The notes under the pieces: model-generated
What the model was told of the DNA's origin: nothing
Databases searched by the model: none
Seen by the model: only the letters and a program-made list of their open reading frames with translations
In this document: positions 42,427 to 51,666 of the stretch, piece after piece
How positions within the stretch are numbered: the stretch's first letter is position 1
Layout of the letters: the number at the start of each line of letters is the position of its first letter
Assembly: GCA_934234055.1 (NCBI GenBank)
Contig: CAKQGY010000008.1
Coordinates: forward strand, 3,234 to 67,233
Source: an uncultured Alphaproteobacteria bacterium
GTDB taxonomy: Bacteria > Pseudomonadota > Alphaproteobacteria > CAAHEQ01 > UBA3637
Direction of reading: 5' to 3'
Length of the DNA stretch: 64,000 nucleotides
Translations under genes and position numbers: made by a program

Positions 42427-44340
42427 TTACTTCTTAACTTCCTCAAAATCGGCATCAACAACCGTGTCGTCTTCTTTCTTTTCATCAGCACTCGGTTGTT
42501 CCGAACCGGCATCAGTAGCACCGGCCGGTGTATCGCCTTGTTGTTTATACATGGCTTCACCCATTTTCATAGAAGCTTGCATTAAGATTTCGGTCTTTTC
42601 TTTGATTTTAGCACAGTCATCACTTTCCAATACATCTTTCAGATCTTGGATCGCTTTTTCAATTGCTTCTTTATCCGCAGCAGGAACGCGGCTGCTGTTT
42701 TCTTTCAAAGTCTTTTCCGTTGTGTGTATCAAAGCATCAGCATGATTACGCGCTTCGATCGTTTCTTTTATCTTTTTGTCCTCTTCGGCATGGGCTTCGG
42801 CATCTTTGACCATTTGCTCAATATCCGAATCCTTTAATCCGCCCGAAGCCTGAATGCGAATATTTTGCTCCTTGCCGGTTGCTTTATCCTTAGCCGATAC
42901 ATTCACGATACCGTTTGCATCAATATCAAAGCTGACCTCAATTTGAGGCATACCGCGTGGTGCCGGCGGAATACCCACCAAGTCAAATTGCCCCAGCAAC
43001 TTGTTATCACGTGCCATTTCACGCTCCCCTTGAAAGACACGAATTGTCACAGCCGTCTGACCATCTTCGGCCGTAGAAAACACTTGAGATTTTTTGGTTG
43101 GGATTGTTGTATTCCGATCAATCAAGCGCGTAAAAACACCACCCAATGTTTCAATTCCCAAAGACAGTGGCGTCACATCAAGCAACAACACATCTTTCAC
43201 ATCACCCTTTAAGACGCCCCCTTGAATAGCGGCACCTGTAGCCACCACCTCATCAGGATTGACACCTTTATGCGGTTCTTTACCAAAGAATTTTTTAACA
43301 ATTTCTTGAACCTTGGGCATACGGGTCATACCGCCCACCAGAATCACTTCATCAACTTGATTCTTGGACAGACCGGCATCTTTCAAAGCTTTTTCCATCG
43401 GGCCTTTTGTCCGTTCCAGCAAGTCTTCACACAGGCTTTCCAGTTTAGCCCGTGTCAACGATACATTTAAGTGTTTCGGACCTGTCGCATCGGCTGTAAT
43501 AAACGGCAAATTAATGTCCGTCTGTTGTGCACTGGACAGTTCGATCTTGGCCTTTTCAGCGGCCTCTTTTAACCGTTGCAGAGCCATACGATCCTGACGC
43601 AAGTCAATGCCGTTTTCTTTTTTGAACTCATCGGCCAAATAATCCATAATACGGGCATCAAAGTCTTCACCACCCAAGAAAGTATCTCCGTTTGTGGATT
43701 TCACTTCAAACACACCGTCACCGATTTCCAAAATGGACACATCAAAAGTCCCACCGCCCAAGTCATAAACTGCGATGATACCGGATTTTTTCTGATCCAT
43801 ACCATAGGCCAAAGCGGCTGCCGTCGGCTCGTTAATAATCCGAAGCACTTCCAAGCCGGCGATCTTACCGGCATCTTTTGTTGCCTGGCGTTGCGAATCG
43901 TCAAAGTAAGCCGGCACCGTAATAATAGCCTGTGTCACTTTTTCGCCTAAATAACTTTCGGCGTCTTCTTTCATCTTTTGCAACACAAAAGCAGAGATCT
44001 GGCTGGGGGCATACTTTTTGCCATGCACTTCCACCCAAGCATCACCATTATCACTGCTGATGATATGATAGGGAACCATACCCTTGTCTTTTTCCACCAT
44101 TTTATCGTCAAAACGACGGCCAATTAACCGTTTAATGGAAAATAACGTGCCTTCAGGATTTGTCACTGCCTGCCGCTTGGCCGGTTGTCCGACCAAACGC
44201 TCGCCTTTGGTGGTAAACGCCACCATAGAGGGGGTGGTTCGCGCCCCCTCACGATTTTCCAAAACCTTCGGGTCTTTACCGTCCATAATACACATACATG
44301 AGTTTGTTGTTCCTAAGTCAATACCAAGTATTTTAGACAT
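42427..44340 (-). CDS. dnaK: Chaperone DnaK (Hsp70)
   Basis: ATP-driven folding chaperone. The 637-residue protein begins with KILGIDLGTTNSCMC, has the VYDLGGGTFDVSIL phosphate loop, the IILVGGMTRMP-like segment, the DVTPLSLGIETLGG substrate-domain start and an acidic C-terminal lid tail. The start at 44340 follows GAAGGAG. An alphaproteobacterial RpoH-like promoter lies upstream at 44386-44414. Confidence 0.98.
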   Translation of the reverse strand: MSKILGIDLGTTNSCMCIMDGKDPKVLENREGARTTPSMVAFTTKGERLVGQPAKRQAVTNPEGTLFSIKRLIGRRFDDKMVEKDKGMVPYHIISSDNGDAWVEVHGKKYAPSQISAFVLQKMKEDAESYLGEKVTQAIITVPAYFDDSQRQATKDAGKIAGLEVLRIINEPTAAALAYGMDQKKSGIIAVYDLGGGTFDVSILEIGDGVFEVKSTNGDTFLGGEDFDARIMDYLADEFKKENGIDLRQDRMALQRLKEAAEKAKIELSSAQQTDINLPFITADATGPKHLNVSLTRAKLESLCEDLLERTKGPMEKALKDAGLSKNQVDEVILVGGMTRMPKVQEIVKKFFGKEPHKGVNPDEVVATGAAIQGGVLKGDVKDVLLLDVTPLSLGIETLGGVFTRLIDRNTTIPTKKSQVFSTAEDGQTAVTIRVFQGEREMARDNKLLGQFDLVGIPPAPRGMPQIEVSFDIDANGIVNVSAKDKATGKEQNIRIQASGGLKDSDIEQMVKDAEAHAEEDKKIKETIEARNHADALIHTTEKTLKENSSRVPAADKEAIEKAIQDLKDVLESDDCAKIKEKTEILMQASMKMGEAMYKQQGDTPAGATDAGSEQPSADEKKEDDTVVDADFEEVKK

Positions 44341-44385
44341 ATTTTTTTCTCCTTCGTTAATCTCTAAAAACAACTGATGTGCAGT

Positions 44386-44414
44386 ATATAGGGCATATCA
44401 TCGTATTTTGCAAC
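44386..44414 (-). promoter_or_regulatory. Heat-shock (RpoH-like) promoter of dnaK
   Basis: On the minus strand GTTG (44411-44414) is followed, after 18 bases, by CCTATAT (44386-44392). This is close to the alphaproteobacterial sigma-32 pattern CTTG-N(17-18)-CYTATNT as I recall it. A sigma-70 reading (TTGCAA-17-TATATA) fits nearly the same bases. Confidence 0.5.
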
Positions 44415-44491
44415 ACCTCTTGAATAATTTTTCTTTACTTTCATATTTTTTTTCGCTAGACTAGTCAAAAGAGTAAAGGAAACAATTAAAA

Positions 44492-46141
44492 ATGAGCCAA
44501 CTTCTTGGATACTATAATGCAATAGAAACCGCTTTAACACCGTATTGGGCAGAATTAATCGGGGCTTTTTTAATGGCCGCCATGATCAACCTGATCAATA
44601 TAAAGGGATCTCAACGCGACAGTTTTAACCTGATCAGTTTCGGGTTTTATACCTTAATCGCGCGAGATTTATTTCAAGCCTTTCAAAATATGGCTCAATC
44701 TCTTGCGCCGTCTTTGCTGGTTCCACCTTCCTATGGGCAACATATCTTTGGCGCTCTGACGGCTTTGGTGGCGGCAACTTTTTTAACCGGTGCATTCAAG
44801 AATCTGAAATTCTATTTTTCGCCGATTGCTATGGTTGTTATACTGGGAGCCGGTTTATTCGGATTGACCTTACTCCCAAACACAACGCGTGAAGTCATTA
44901 CATTCAAGTTATATCAACCTTTGATCTATGTGGCTTTCCCGATGTTGGTGCTAAGCTTATCGTTCTATTTCAACAGCACCACCCGACGTAATCGGACTTT
45001 ACGTTCGGTTGGAAATGGCTTTATTATTTTAACTATTTGTTACAGCTATCAATTCTTTGATGTGCTTGAAAACATTCAACAAATCGTAATACTGGGATAT
45101 ATGATGGCGATTGTTTTATCGCTGGCAGCCCAGATTCAATTTTTGAATCTTTACAGTGCACAACTGGAAAAGAAATTGGAAAGCGAAGAGCGCAGTAAGC
45201 GCGAAGTATGGGAGATTTCACCGTTTCCGATTGTAATTTCTCGTTTAAGGGATGATACGATATTATATATGAATCCGGGGGCAATGCAAATTTTGGGGGT
45301 TGATAAAGCCGAGGTTTTCTCTTACCCGCTGAGCAGCTATTTTGTGGATTCGCAAAAGAAAAATGATTTGCTGGAACAGGTGCGACAATTTCAGATCGTT
45401 AAATCCTTTGAGGTTCAAGTTCAACACCCGCAAAAAGGCAATCCGTTTTGGATTGATATGACGACTCGGACAACGGACTGGAATGAGGAAATTGTCCTGT
45501 TTACAACCTTTAAGGACGTCACAGAGCAGAAAAAAATCGCCCGTATTTTGAAAGAGCAAGCATCAACTGATCCCCTGACAGGTCTGTATAACCGCAGGCA
45601 ATTTGAGATTCTGGCTAATCAATCTTTGCAAATTGCGCGACGTTATGATACACCGTTCACTATCGGTATGGTGGACATTGACTTTTTCAAAAAAGTCAAT
45701 GATACTTATGGACATGAGGCCGGTGATAGAGTGCTTCAAAATCTGGCTAATACGATGAAAGATACCTTGCGCAAGTCTGATGTCGTTGCACGTTACGGCG
45801 GGGAAGAATTCGTTATTTTCTTTGCGCAATCCAATCAGGACGAAGCACGAATCGCTGCCGAGCATGTTCGCGAAGCAGCTGCATGTATGAGCACGGTGAT
45901 TGACGGCAAAGTGATCCCGATTACTATCAGCATCGGCATTTCGGATTGCAAACCAATCGGTCTGGAGGCTCTGATCAAGCAAGCCGATGATTCGCTGTAT
46001 GCCTCTAAAAAGAACGGACGCAATCGTGTCACTTTGTTTTCGGAAATTGCAACACCAAAAACCGAAGAAACAAAACTAAAAGCCGTTTCGGAAGATCAAC
46101 CCAATAAAGCCAAGACAAATGAACCGACCGATGCAAATTGA
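44492..46141 (+). CDS. Membrane diguanylate cyclase with PAS domain
   Basis: Makes cyclic di-GMP from GTP. The 549-residue protein has several membrane segments in residues 1-225, a PAS domain at about 232-350 (WEISPFPIVISRL start) and a GGDEF domain at about 360-525. The active-site motif is GGEEF at 436-440. An inhibitory-site RxxD (RKSD) lies exactly five residues before it, so product inhibition is expected. A Lys/Thr/Glu-rich tail follows. Cyclic di-GMP commonly controls pili and adhesion. The stop overlaps the ftsB start. Confidence 0.93.
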   Translation: MSQLLGYYNAIETALTPYWAELIGAFLMAAMINLINIKGSQRDSFNLISFGFYTLIARDLFQAFQNMAQSLAPSLLVPPSYGQHIFGALTALVAATFLTGAFKNLKFYFSPIAMVVILGAGLFGLTLLPNTTREVITFKLYQPLIYVAFPMLVLSLSFYFNSTTRRNRTLRSVGNGFIILTICYSYQFFDVLENIQQIVILGYMMAIVLSLAAQIQFLNLYSAQLEKKLESEERSKREVWEISPFPIVISRLRDDTILYMNPGAMQILGVDKAEVFSYPLSSYFVDSQKKNDLLEQVRQFQIVKSFEVQVQHPQKGNPFWIDMTTRTTDWNEEIVLFTTFKDVTEQKKIARILKEQASTDPLTGLYNRRQFEILANQSLQIARRYDTPFTIGMVDIDFFKKVNDTYGHEAGDRVLQNLANTMKDTLRKSDVVARYGGEEFVIFFAQSNQDEARIAAEHVREAAACMSTVIDGKVIPITISIGISDCKPIGLEALIKQADDSLYASKKNGRNRVTLFSEIATPKTEETKLKAVSEDQPNKAKTNEPTDAN

Positions 46142-46436
46142 CATAAACAAATCGTGCCTGTTTCCGGCACTCTTTTTGATAATTACCCTATACTTTGCAT
46201 ACCACAGCATTCAAGGAGCGCGCGGTTATCGCCGTTTAAATCAAGTGCGCCAAGAAATTATCTTGGCCCAGCAAATAGCAAACCAGACACGGATTCGCAA
46301 GGAATTATTGGAAACAAAGGTGAGCGCATTGGCACCCGATTCGCTTGATTTGGATCAATTGGAAGAATCGGCTCTCAGAACCTTAAATATGGGCAGAAAA
46401 GAGGATTTTATTTTACTCGCGCCCACCACGGACTAA
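46119..46436 (+). CDS. ftsB: FtsB/DivIC-type septum formation protein
   Basis: A 105-residue bitopic protein with one membrane helix (about 14-32), a coiled coil (about 35-75) and a short C-terminal part ending ALRTLNMGRKEDFILL, the usual DivIC/FtsB layout. It would link FtsL and FtsQ in the divisome. Two ATGs are possible (46119 and 46131), both inside the end of the cyclase gene; neither has a good ribosome binding site, so coupling is likely. Overlaps the convergent unknown gene at 46413. Confidence 0.8.
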   Translation: MNRPMQIDINKSCLFPALFLIITLYFAYHSIQGARGYRRLNQVRQEIILAQQIANQTRIRKELLETKVSALAPDSLDLDQLEESALRTLNMGRKEDFILLAPTTD

Positions 46437-46796
46437 ACGTGTCCATAGTTGACTGATTTCAGATTTTAAGGCTTGTTTGAGCAAATCTTTCTCAGCTTGA
46501 TATGTTTGGCTCAATTCCTGCTGAACAGCCCGATTGTCTTTTTCCTGATATGTTTGTAAAAAAGTATCCATAGCCAACTTTTTGTCCCGATACGAAAATG
46601 GTGACAGCGTCATTTGATAGTGCTCATAGCAAATCCATTTTCCTTTATCAAAGCCGATATAGCCCAATGAAACCACCTGATACATTTCAATTCCCTGTTC
46701 CTTGGCATATTGAAAATGAATGGTTTCTTTGTCCCAAACCAGGGCTTGTTTTACCAATCCCCTTCCCCGATAAACCAAATAGCGAATATGTTTCAT
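46413..46796 (-). CDS. Protein of unknown function next to AmpG-like permease
   Basis: A 127-residue soluble protein that I do not recognise. It starts MKHIRYLVYRGRGLVKQALVW, has an aromatic-rich middle (WICYEHYQMTLSPFSYRDKK) and a Gln/Lys/Glu-rich helical C-terminal half (about 75-120). The ATG overlaps the stop of the permease gene (ATGA), so the two are coupled. A longer reading to 47012 would run over the permease in another frame and is not supported. Confidence 0.7.
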   Translation of the reverse strand: MKHIRYLVYRGRGLVKQALVWDKETIHFQYAKEQGIEMYQVVSLGYIGFDKGKWICYEHYQMTLSPFSYRDKKLAMDTFLQTYQEKDNRAVQQELSQTYQAEKDLLKQALKSEISQLWTRLVRGGRE

Positions 46797-48028
46797 GACG
46801 TTAAAAACCTCCTGCTCATCAACAGAATCATCAGGGCCGGAATCATCATAACACCTGTCAGGAAAAAGAACGTCGGCCAACCCAGATACTGCGCCAAAAT
46901 TCCACCCCCTGCCCCGAACAAAGTCAGGGGAATCATAGTTAAAGCATTCAGAAAACTGTATTGTGTGGCCGAAAAGCGACGCGAACACATTTGGGACAAG
47001 AAAACCGTCCAAACGGCGCCCCCCATTCCGCCTACGATATTATCAAATATAATGACCAAAGCAAACAATTGAACATTAGGGCCGACTGTTGCCAGACCTG
47101 CAAAAGCCAAGCTTGTCAAAATTTCCACGAATCCTAATATGATCAATAGCTTTTTAATGGGAAGTTTATCCAAAACGACCCCTCCCAACATAATCCCGAT
47201 TGTGGTAATAACCGATCCGAATGTGGCCGAAACCAAAGAAATCTGCACTTTGGTAAAACCGATATCGTAATAGAACGGATAAGCCATTTTGCCCAGCATA
47301 CCGTTACACAGTTTATAAAGCACGATAAACACGCATAACAGCAGCAGATTTCGTCGTGAGACAAGATCCATAAACGGGTCTGCCACCATCGTCTTAAAGC
47401 TGGTCGGAACAATGGGGCGCTTCGGCTCCTGAATAAATTGCACCGACAGAATACCCATTATAATCATCGCCATAGATATCCGATAAACCCAATTCCACGG
47501 CATCCACGCCGACAGGGCAATCATACCTGCCGTTGCAGCAAAATAGCCGATTCGTGTACCCAGCTGGAATAAAACTGTTCCTTTTTTCAAGCCTTCACCG
47601 TTCAGCGTATCGATACGCAGGGAATCAACGGTCATCTCTTGACTGGCCGCGCAGGTAGAAATCACCAAGCAGGTCCAAAATAAAGCCTTTGTATCTTGCA
47701 CCGGATCCAGTGTTGATATAAAGCACAGACCCATCAAAATCCCTAATTGAAACAGCAAGCACCAAAATTTCTTTTGCCCAAAACCACACCCGACACTCAA
47801 ATCTATCCGATCCACAAACGGTGCCCATAGAAATTTCAAGCTATACGGCAGTGTTACAAGGGCAAACAGGCCAACTTTTGTTAAATCCAAACCAACCGAT
47901 GTTGTCCACAACATCAACAGACCACCCATCAGGTTAATAGGCGCCTGCACCGAGATACCCAGTCCGAAAAACGGCAAGATACTTTTTTGAAAATACGCCC
48001 GACAGTTTTTCAAACAGGTCAATCTCAT
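46793..48028 (-). CDS. ampG: AmpG-like muropeptide permease (MFS)
   Basis: A 411-residue twelve-helix transporter. The segment DLTKVGLFALVTLPYSLKFLWAPFVDR is quoted in part by its LPYSLKFLWAP core, which is characteristic of AmpG, the importer of GlcNAc-anhydro-MurNAc peptides. An EMTVDSLRID element and a GTRIGYFAA element also fit. This would return the products of MltB, RlpA and MltG, all encoded in this window, for recycling. It lies directly downstream of typA (adjacent ends). Confidence 0.85.
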   Translation of the reverse strand: MRLTCLKNCRAYFQKSILPFFGLGISVQAPINLMGGLLMLWTTSVGLDLTKVGLFALVTLPYSLKFLWAPFVDRIDLSVGCGFGQKKFWCLLFQLGILMGLCFISTLDPVQDTKALFWTCLVISTCAASQEMTVDSLRIDTLNGEGLKKGTVLFQLGTRIGYFAATAGMIALSAWMPWNWVYRISMAMIIMGILSVQFIQEPKRPIVPTSFKTMVADPFMDLVSRRNLLLLCVFIVLYKLCNGMLGKMAYPFYYDIGFTKVQISLVSATFGSVITTIGIMLGGVVLDKLPIKKLLIILGFVEILTSLAFAGLATVGPNVQLFALVIIFDNIVGGMGGAVWTVFLSQMCSRRFSATQYSFLNALTMIPLTLFGAGGGILAQYLGWPTFFFLTGVMMIPALMILLMSRRFLTS

Positions 48029-49858
48029 CTAGACCTCCGGTAAGCGACCTCGTTCAAACTTGCGCCGATCATTGCTGTCCAACAATTTTTTACGCAAGCG
48101 AATCGTCTTCGGTGTGACCTCTACCAACTCGTCTTCGGCAATATAGGCCAAGGCGGCCTCTAACGGCATTTGAACCGGTGGAATCAAGGCAACAGCCTCA
48201 TCTTTACCAGCAGCCCGCATATTCGTCAATTTTTTGCCTTTTATCGGATTGACTTCGATATCTCCCGGTTTTGCATTGGCTCCGATAATCATCCCCGGAT
48301 ATACCGAAACACCCGCCGGAATAAAAAGCGGACCCCGCTCTTGTATATTCCACAAGGCATAAGCCACCGATTTCCCCGATTCGGTAGAGATCAGCACACC
48401 GTTTCTGCGACCCGAGATAGGCCCTTTATACGGGGCATAACTATGGAATAAACGATTCATAACCCCGGTGCCACAGGTATCTGTCAAAAACTCACTGTGA
48501 TACCCGATCAACCCGCGTGACGGGGCCAAAAATGTCAACCGCGTTTTACCACCGCCACTGGGAATCATCTCGGTCATTTCGGCCTTACGCAGGCTCATTT
48601 TCTCAACGACCACACCTGTATAGGCATCATCAACATCAATCACAACTTCTTCCATCGGTTCAAACTTGTGTCCCTGTTCATCTGTATGGAAGACCACGCG
48701 GGGACGAGAAACAGAAAGTTCATATCCTTCACGGCGCATTGTCTCAATCAAGATTCCCAATTGCAATTCACCCCGACCGGCAACCTCAAACGAATCGGTT
48801 GAAGAAGTGCGAGAAATTTTAAGAGCAATATTCCCTTCAGCTTCTTTTTCAAGTCGATCCCAAATCATACGAGAGGTCACCTTATCCCCCTCTGTCCCGG
48901 CCAAAGGCGATGTATTGATTGAAAATGTCATTGCCAGTGTCGGCGGATCAATCGGCAAAGCATGTAGCGGTTCTGTCACGCTTAAATCGCACAGAGTATC
49001 TGCCACCGTTGCTTCGGAAAATCCGGCAATACTGACAATATCCCCGGCGATTCCTTCATCAATCGGTTGCCGCTTTAATCCACGGAATGCCACAATTTTA
49101 GAGGCACGTGCTGTTTCAACCGGCTTACCGTCGCGGGACAGAGCTTTGATCGTTTGATTCGTTTTAATTTTGCCCGATGTAATCCGACCGGTTAAAATAC
49201 GCCCGACAAACGGATCGGCCTCTAATGTCGTCACCAGCATTTTGAACGGACCGGTTTCATCACAAACAGGTGCCGGCACATGTTCTAAAATCTTTTCAAA
49301 CAGCGGCTTGATATCCTTGCGCTCATCGGTCAAAGAATTCGCAGCCCAGCCATCGCGCCCCGAGGCAAACAATGTCGGGAAATCCAACTGCTCGTCCGTG
49401 GCACCCAGATTGGCAAACAAATCAAAAACCTCATTTTGAACTTCAATCGGACGTGCATCAGCCCGGTCAACTTTGTTGATCACAACAATCGGACGCAGCC
49501 CCAGCTTTAAGGCTTTACTTACCACAAATTTTGTCTGTGGCAAGGGGCCTTCGGCTGCATCTACCAGAACAATAACACCATCCACCATGGATAAAATCCG
49601 CTCAACTTCGCCTCCGAAATCCGCGTGCCCCGGCGTATCAACAATATTGATTCGCGTACCATCCCATTCCACCGAAGTGCATTTAGCAAAAATCGTAATG
49701 CCTCGCTCCCGTTCCAAATCGCCCGAGTCCATAGCACAGGTAACAACCTGCTGGTTTGCCCGATAAGCGCCACTTTGCTTCAAAAAAGCGTCTACAAAAG
49801 TGGTTTTACCGTGGTCAACGTGTGCAATAATAGCAATGTTTCTGATATTTTGTGTCAT
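48029..49858 (-). CDS. typA: Translational GTPase TypA/BipA
   Basis: Ribosome-binding GTPase involved in assembly and stress growth. The 609-residue protein has G1 AHVDHGKTT, G3 DTPGHADFGGEV, G4 NKVDR, then EF-G-like domains and the TypA-specific C-terminal domain ending in a basic helix. AAAGGAC precedes the ATG. It follows the F1-ATPase operon by 90 bases, with no clear terminator between. Confidence 0.97.
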   Translation of the reverse strand: MTQNIRNIAIIAHVDHGKTTFVDAFLKQSGAYRANQQVVTCAMDSGDLERERGITIFAKCTSVEWDGTRINIVDTPGHADFGGEVERILSMVDGVIVLVDAAEGPLPQTKFVVSKALKLGLRPIVVINKVDRADARPIEVQNEVFDLFANLGATDEQLDFPTLFASGRDGWAANSLTDERKDIKPLFEKILEHVPAPVCDETGPFKMLVTTLEADPFVGRILTGRITSGKIKTNQTIKALSRDGKPVETARASKIVAFRGLKRQPIDEGIAGDIVSIAGFSEATVADTLCDLSVTEPLHALPIDPPTLAMTFSINTSPLAGTEGDKVTSRMIWDRLEKEAEGNIALKISRTSSTDSFEVAGRGELQLGILIETMRREGYELSVSRPRVVFHTDEQGHKFEPMEEVVIDVDDAYTGVVVEKMSLRKAEMTEMIPSGGGKTRLTFLAPSRGLIGYHSEFLTDTCGTGVMNRLFHSYAPYKGPISGRRNGVLISTESGKSVAYALWNIQERGPLFIPAGVSVYPGMIIGANAKPGDIEVNPIKGKKLTNMRAAGKDEAVALIPPVQMPLEAALAYIAEDELVEVTPKTIRLRKKLLDSNDRRKFERGRLPEV

Positions 49859-49948
49859 ATGCGTGTCCTTTGTAAAAAAATAATTGGCAGAATTATACGC
49901 TTTTTTCCCGCAAAAGTCCAGTAAAAAAATAAGCCTCCCTTTATAAAG

Positions 49949-50239
49949 TTATTTGACCGGTGAAGCCACCGATGAAGCTAAAATTGCACAAATATCACGC
50001 CGAATTTCACAAATTCCATTTTGGATTGAAAATCGCTCTTGCGGTTTATTGTTATTCAGCAGCACAATTTCACCCGCACCCAAGGCGCAAATCATCGGTG
50101 CCCGTCCGGGAATAAATACACGCACTCCGTCTGAGGTCGGCACTTGAACAGCATCGGCTTCGGTATCCAGTTCAACTTGGATTTGAGAGACGATTTTAAC
50201 CCGCAATTTCCCGACGGACGGTCCAATATCCTCAGCCAT
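49949..50239 (-). CDS. atpC: F1-ATPase epsilon subunit, short form
   Basis: A 96-residue epsilon that holds only the N-terminal beta sandwich (KLRVKIVSQIQVELDTEADAV; GRAPMICALGAGEIVL). The usual pair of C-terminal helices that inhibits ATP hydrolysis is missing, so the inhibitory brake must be absent or replaced. It also diverges strongly from the normal GxxGILPxH loop, here FIPGRAPM. Start overlaps atpD by 8 bases. Confidence 0.85.
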   Translation of the reverse strand: MAEDIGPSVGKLRVKIVSQIQVELDTEADAVQVPTSDGVRVFIPGRAPMICALGAGEIVLLNNNKPQERFSIQNGICEIRRDICAILASSVASPVK

Positions 50240-51662
50240 GTTTTTTCTCCGTCAATGTTTTGGCTTTTTGCACAACATCGTCAATCGTTCCCACCATAAA
50301 GAAAGCCTGTTCAGGCTGCGAATCGTGTTGCCCCGATATGATTTCCGAGCACCCGCGAATCGTTTCGGCCAATGCAACCGTAACTCCGGATTGCCCAGTA
50401 AAGGCTTCTGCCACCGTGAACGGCTGCGTTAAAAAACGCTGTAATCGTCTGGCTCTTGCCACCGTCTTTTTATCTTCATCAGACAATTCGTCAACTCCCA
50501 ATATCGCGATAATATCCTGCAACGATTTGTAAACCTGCAAGACTCGAACAACTTCTCGCGCCACACGATAGTGCTCCTCACCTACATATTGCGGAGTCAA
50601 CAAGCGGGAAGTCGACTCCAACGGATCCACGGCCGGATAAAGACCTTGCTCAGCGATGGTGCGCGACAAAACCGTTGTAGCATCCAAATGCGTAAATGTT
50701 GTAGCCGGCGCCGGATCCGTCAAGTCATCGGCCGGGACATAAACCGCCTGAATAGAGGTAATGGACCCTTTTTTGGTGGAGGTAATACGTTCTTGCAGCG
50801 CTCCTAAATCGGTGGCCAAAGTCGGTTGGTATCCTACCGCAGACGGAGCCCGACCAAGCAATGACGAAACCTCGGATCCAGCTTGGGTAAAACGAAAAAT
50901 ATTATCAATAAACAACAACACATCTTGAGCCAAATAATCCCGAAAATACTCGGCTACCGTCAGGCCTGTCAGAGCCACACGCGCCCGAGCACCGGGGGCT
51001 TCATTCATTTGCCCGAAAACCAGCGCAGCTTTGGATTGTTTACCTTTCAGGTCAATAACACCCGACGCTACCATTTCCTGATACAAATCATTCCCCTCGC
51101 GCGAGCGTTCGCCAACGCCCGTAAAAACGGAAAATCCACCGTGAATCTTGGCAATATTATTGATTAATTCCATAATAATCAAAGTCTTACCGACACCTGC
51201 CCCGCCAAAAAGACCGATTTTACCACCTTTGGGATACGGACACAATAAATCTATAACTTTAATACCGGTTTCCAACACGGCGGTATTCGGTGCCTGTTCC
51301 ATAAAAGTGGGGGCTGGTTGGTGAATACTTTTGAATGTATCGGCTTCAATCGGTCCTCGATTATCCAGGGGGCATCCTGACACATTCATAATACGACCCA
51401 AAGTGCCCGTTCCGACAGGGACTTGGATCGGTTTTCCGGTATTGATTACTTCCTGGCCGCGTCGCAAACCATCCGTATCCGACATAGCCAAACATCGAGC
51501 CATATTCCCGGGCAGTAACTGTTCCGTTTCCAAGACAAAATCGCCCTGCTCTCCCGTTATAATACACGCATCAAAAATACGCGGCATATCAGCAGCCGTA
51601 AAAGCAACATCTACAACAGATCCATGAATCTGGACAATAGTTCCGATTTTTTGTTTTGTCAT
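50232..51662 (-). CDS. atpD: F1-ATPase beta subunit
   Basis: Catalytic subunit of the second F1. The 476-residue protein keeps Walker A GGAGVGKT at 153-160, GERSREG, and VLLFIDNIFRF. Order alpha-gamma-beta-epsilon is that of the alphaproteobacterial F1 operon. It differs from the N-type beta at 9277-10683 throughout. GGAAAGGAC precedes the ATG. Confidence 0.97.
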   Translation of the reverse strand: MTKQKIGTIVQIHGSVVDVAFTAADMPRIFDACIITGEQGDFVLETEQLLPGNMARCLAMSDTDGLRRGQEVINTGKPIQVPVGTGTLGRIMNVSGCPLDNRGPIEADTFKSIHQPAPTFMEQAPNTAVLETGIKVIDLLCPYPKGGKIGLFGGAGVGKTLIIMELINNIAKIHGGFSVFTGVGERSREGNDLYQEMVASGVIDLKGKQSKAALVFGQMNEAPGARARVALTGLTVAEYFRDYLAQDVLLFIDNIFRFTQAGSEVSSLLGRAPSAVGYQPTLATDLGALQERITSTKKGSITSIQAVYVPADDLTDPAPATTFTHLDATTVLSRTIAEQGLYPAVDPLESTSRLLTPQYVGEEHYRVAREVVRVLQVYKSLQDIIAILGVDELSDEDKKTVARARRLQRFLTQPFTVAEAFTGQSGVTVALAETIRGCSEIISGQHDSQPEQAFFMVGTIDDVVQKAKTLTEKKHG

Positions 51663-51666
51663 TTTC

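Noticed and set aside
46797..47012. N-terminal extension of the unknown gene after ampG
   Set aside because: It would overlap the permease coding region in a different frame; the ATGA-overlap start is much better supported.
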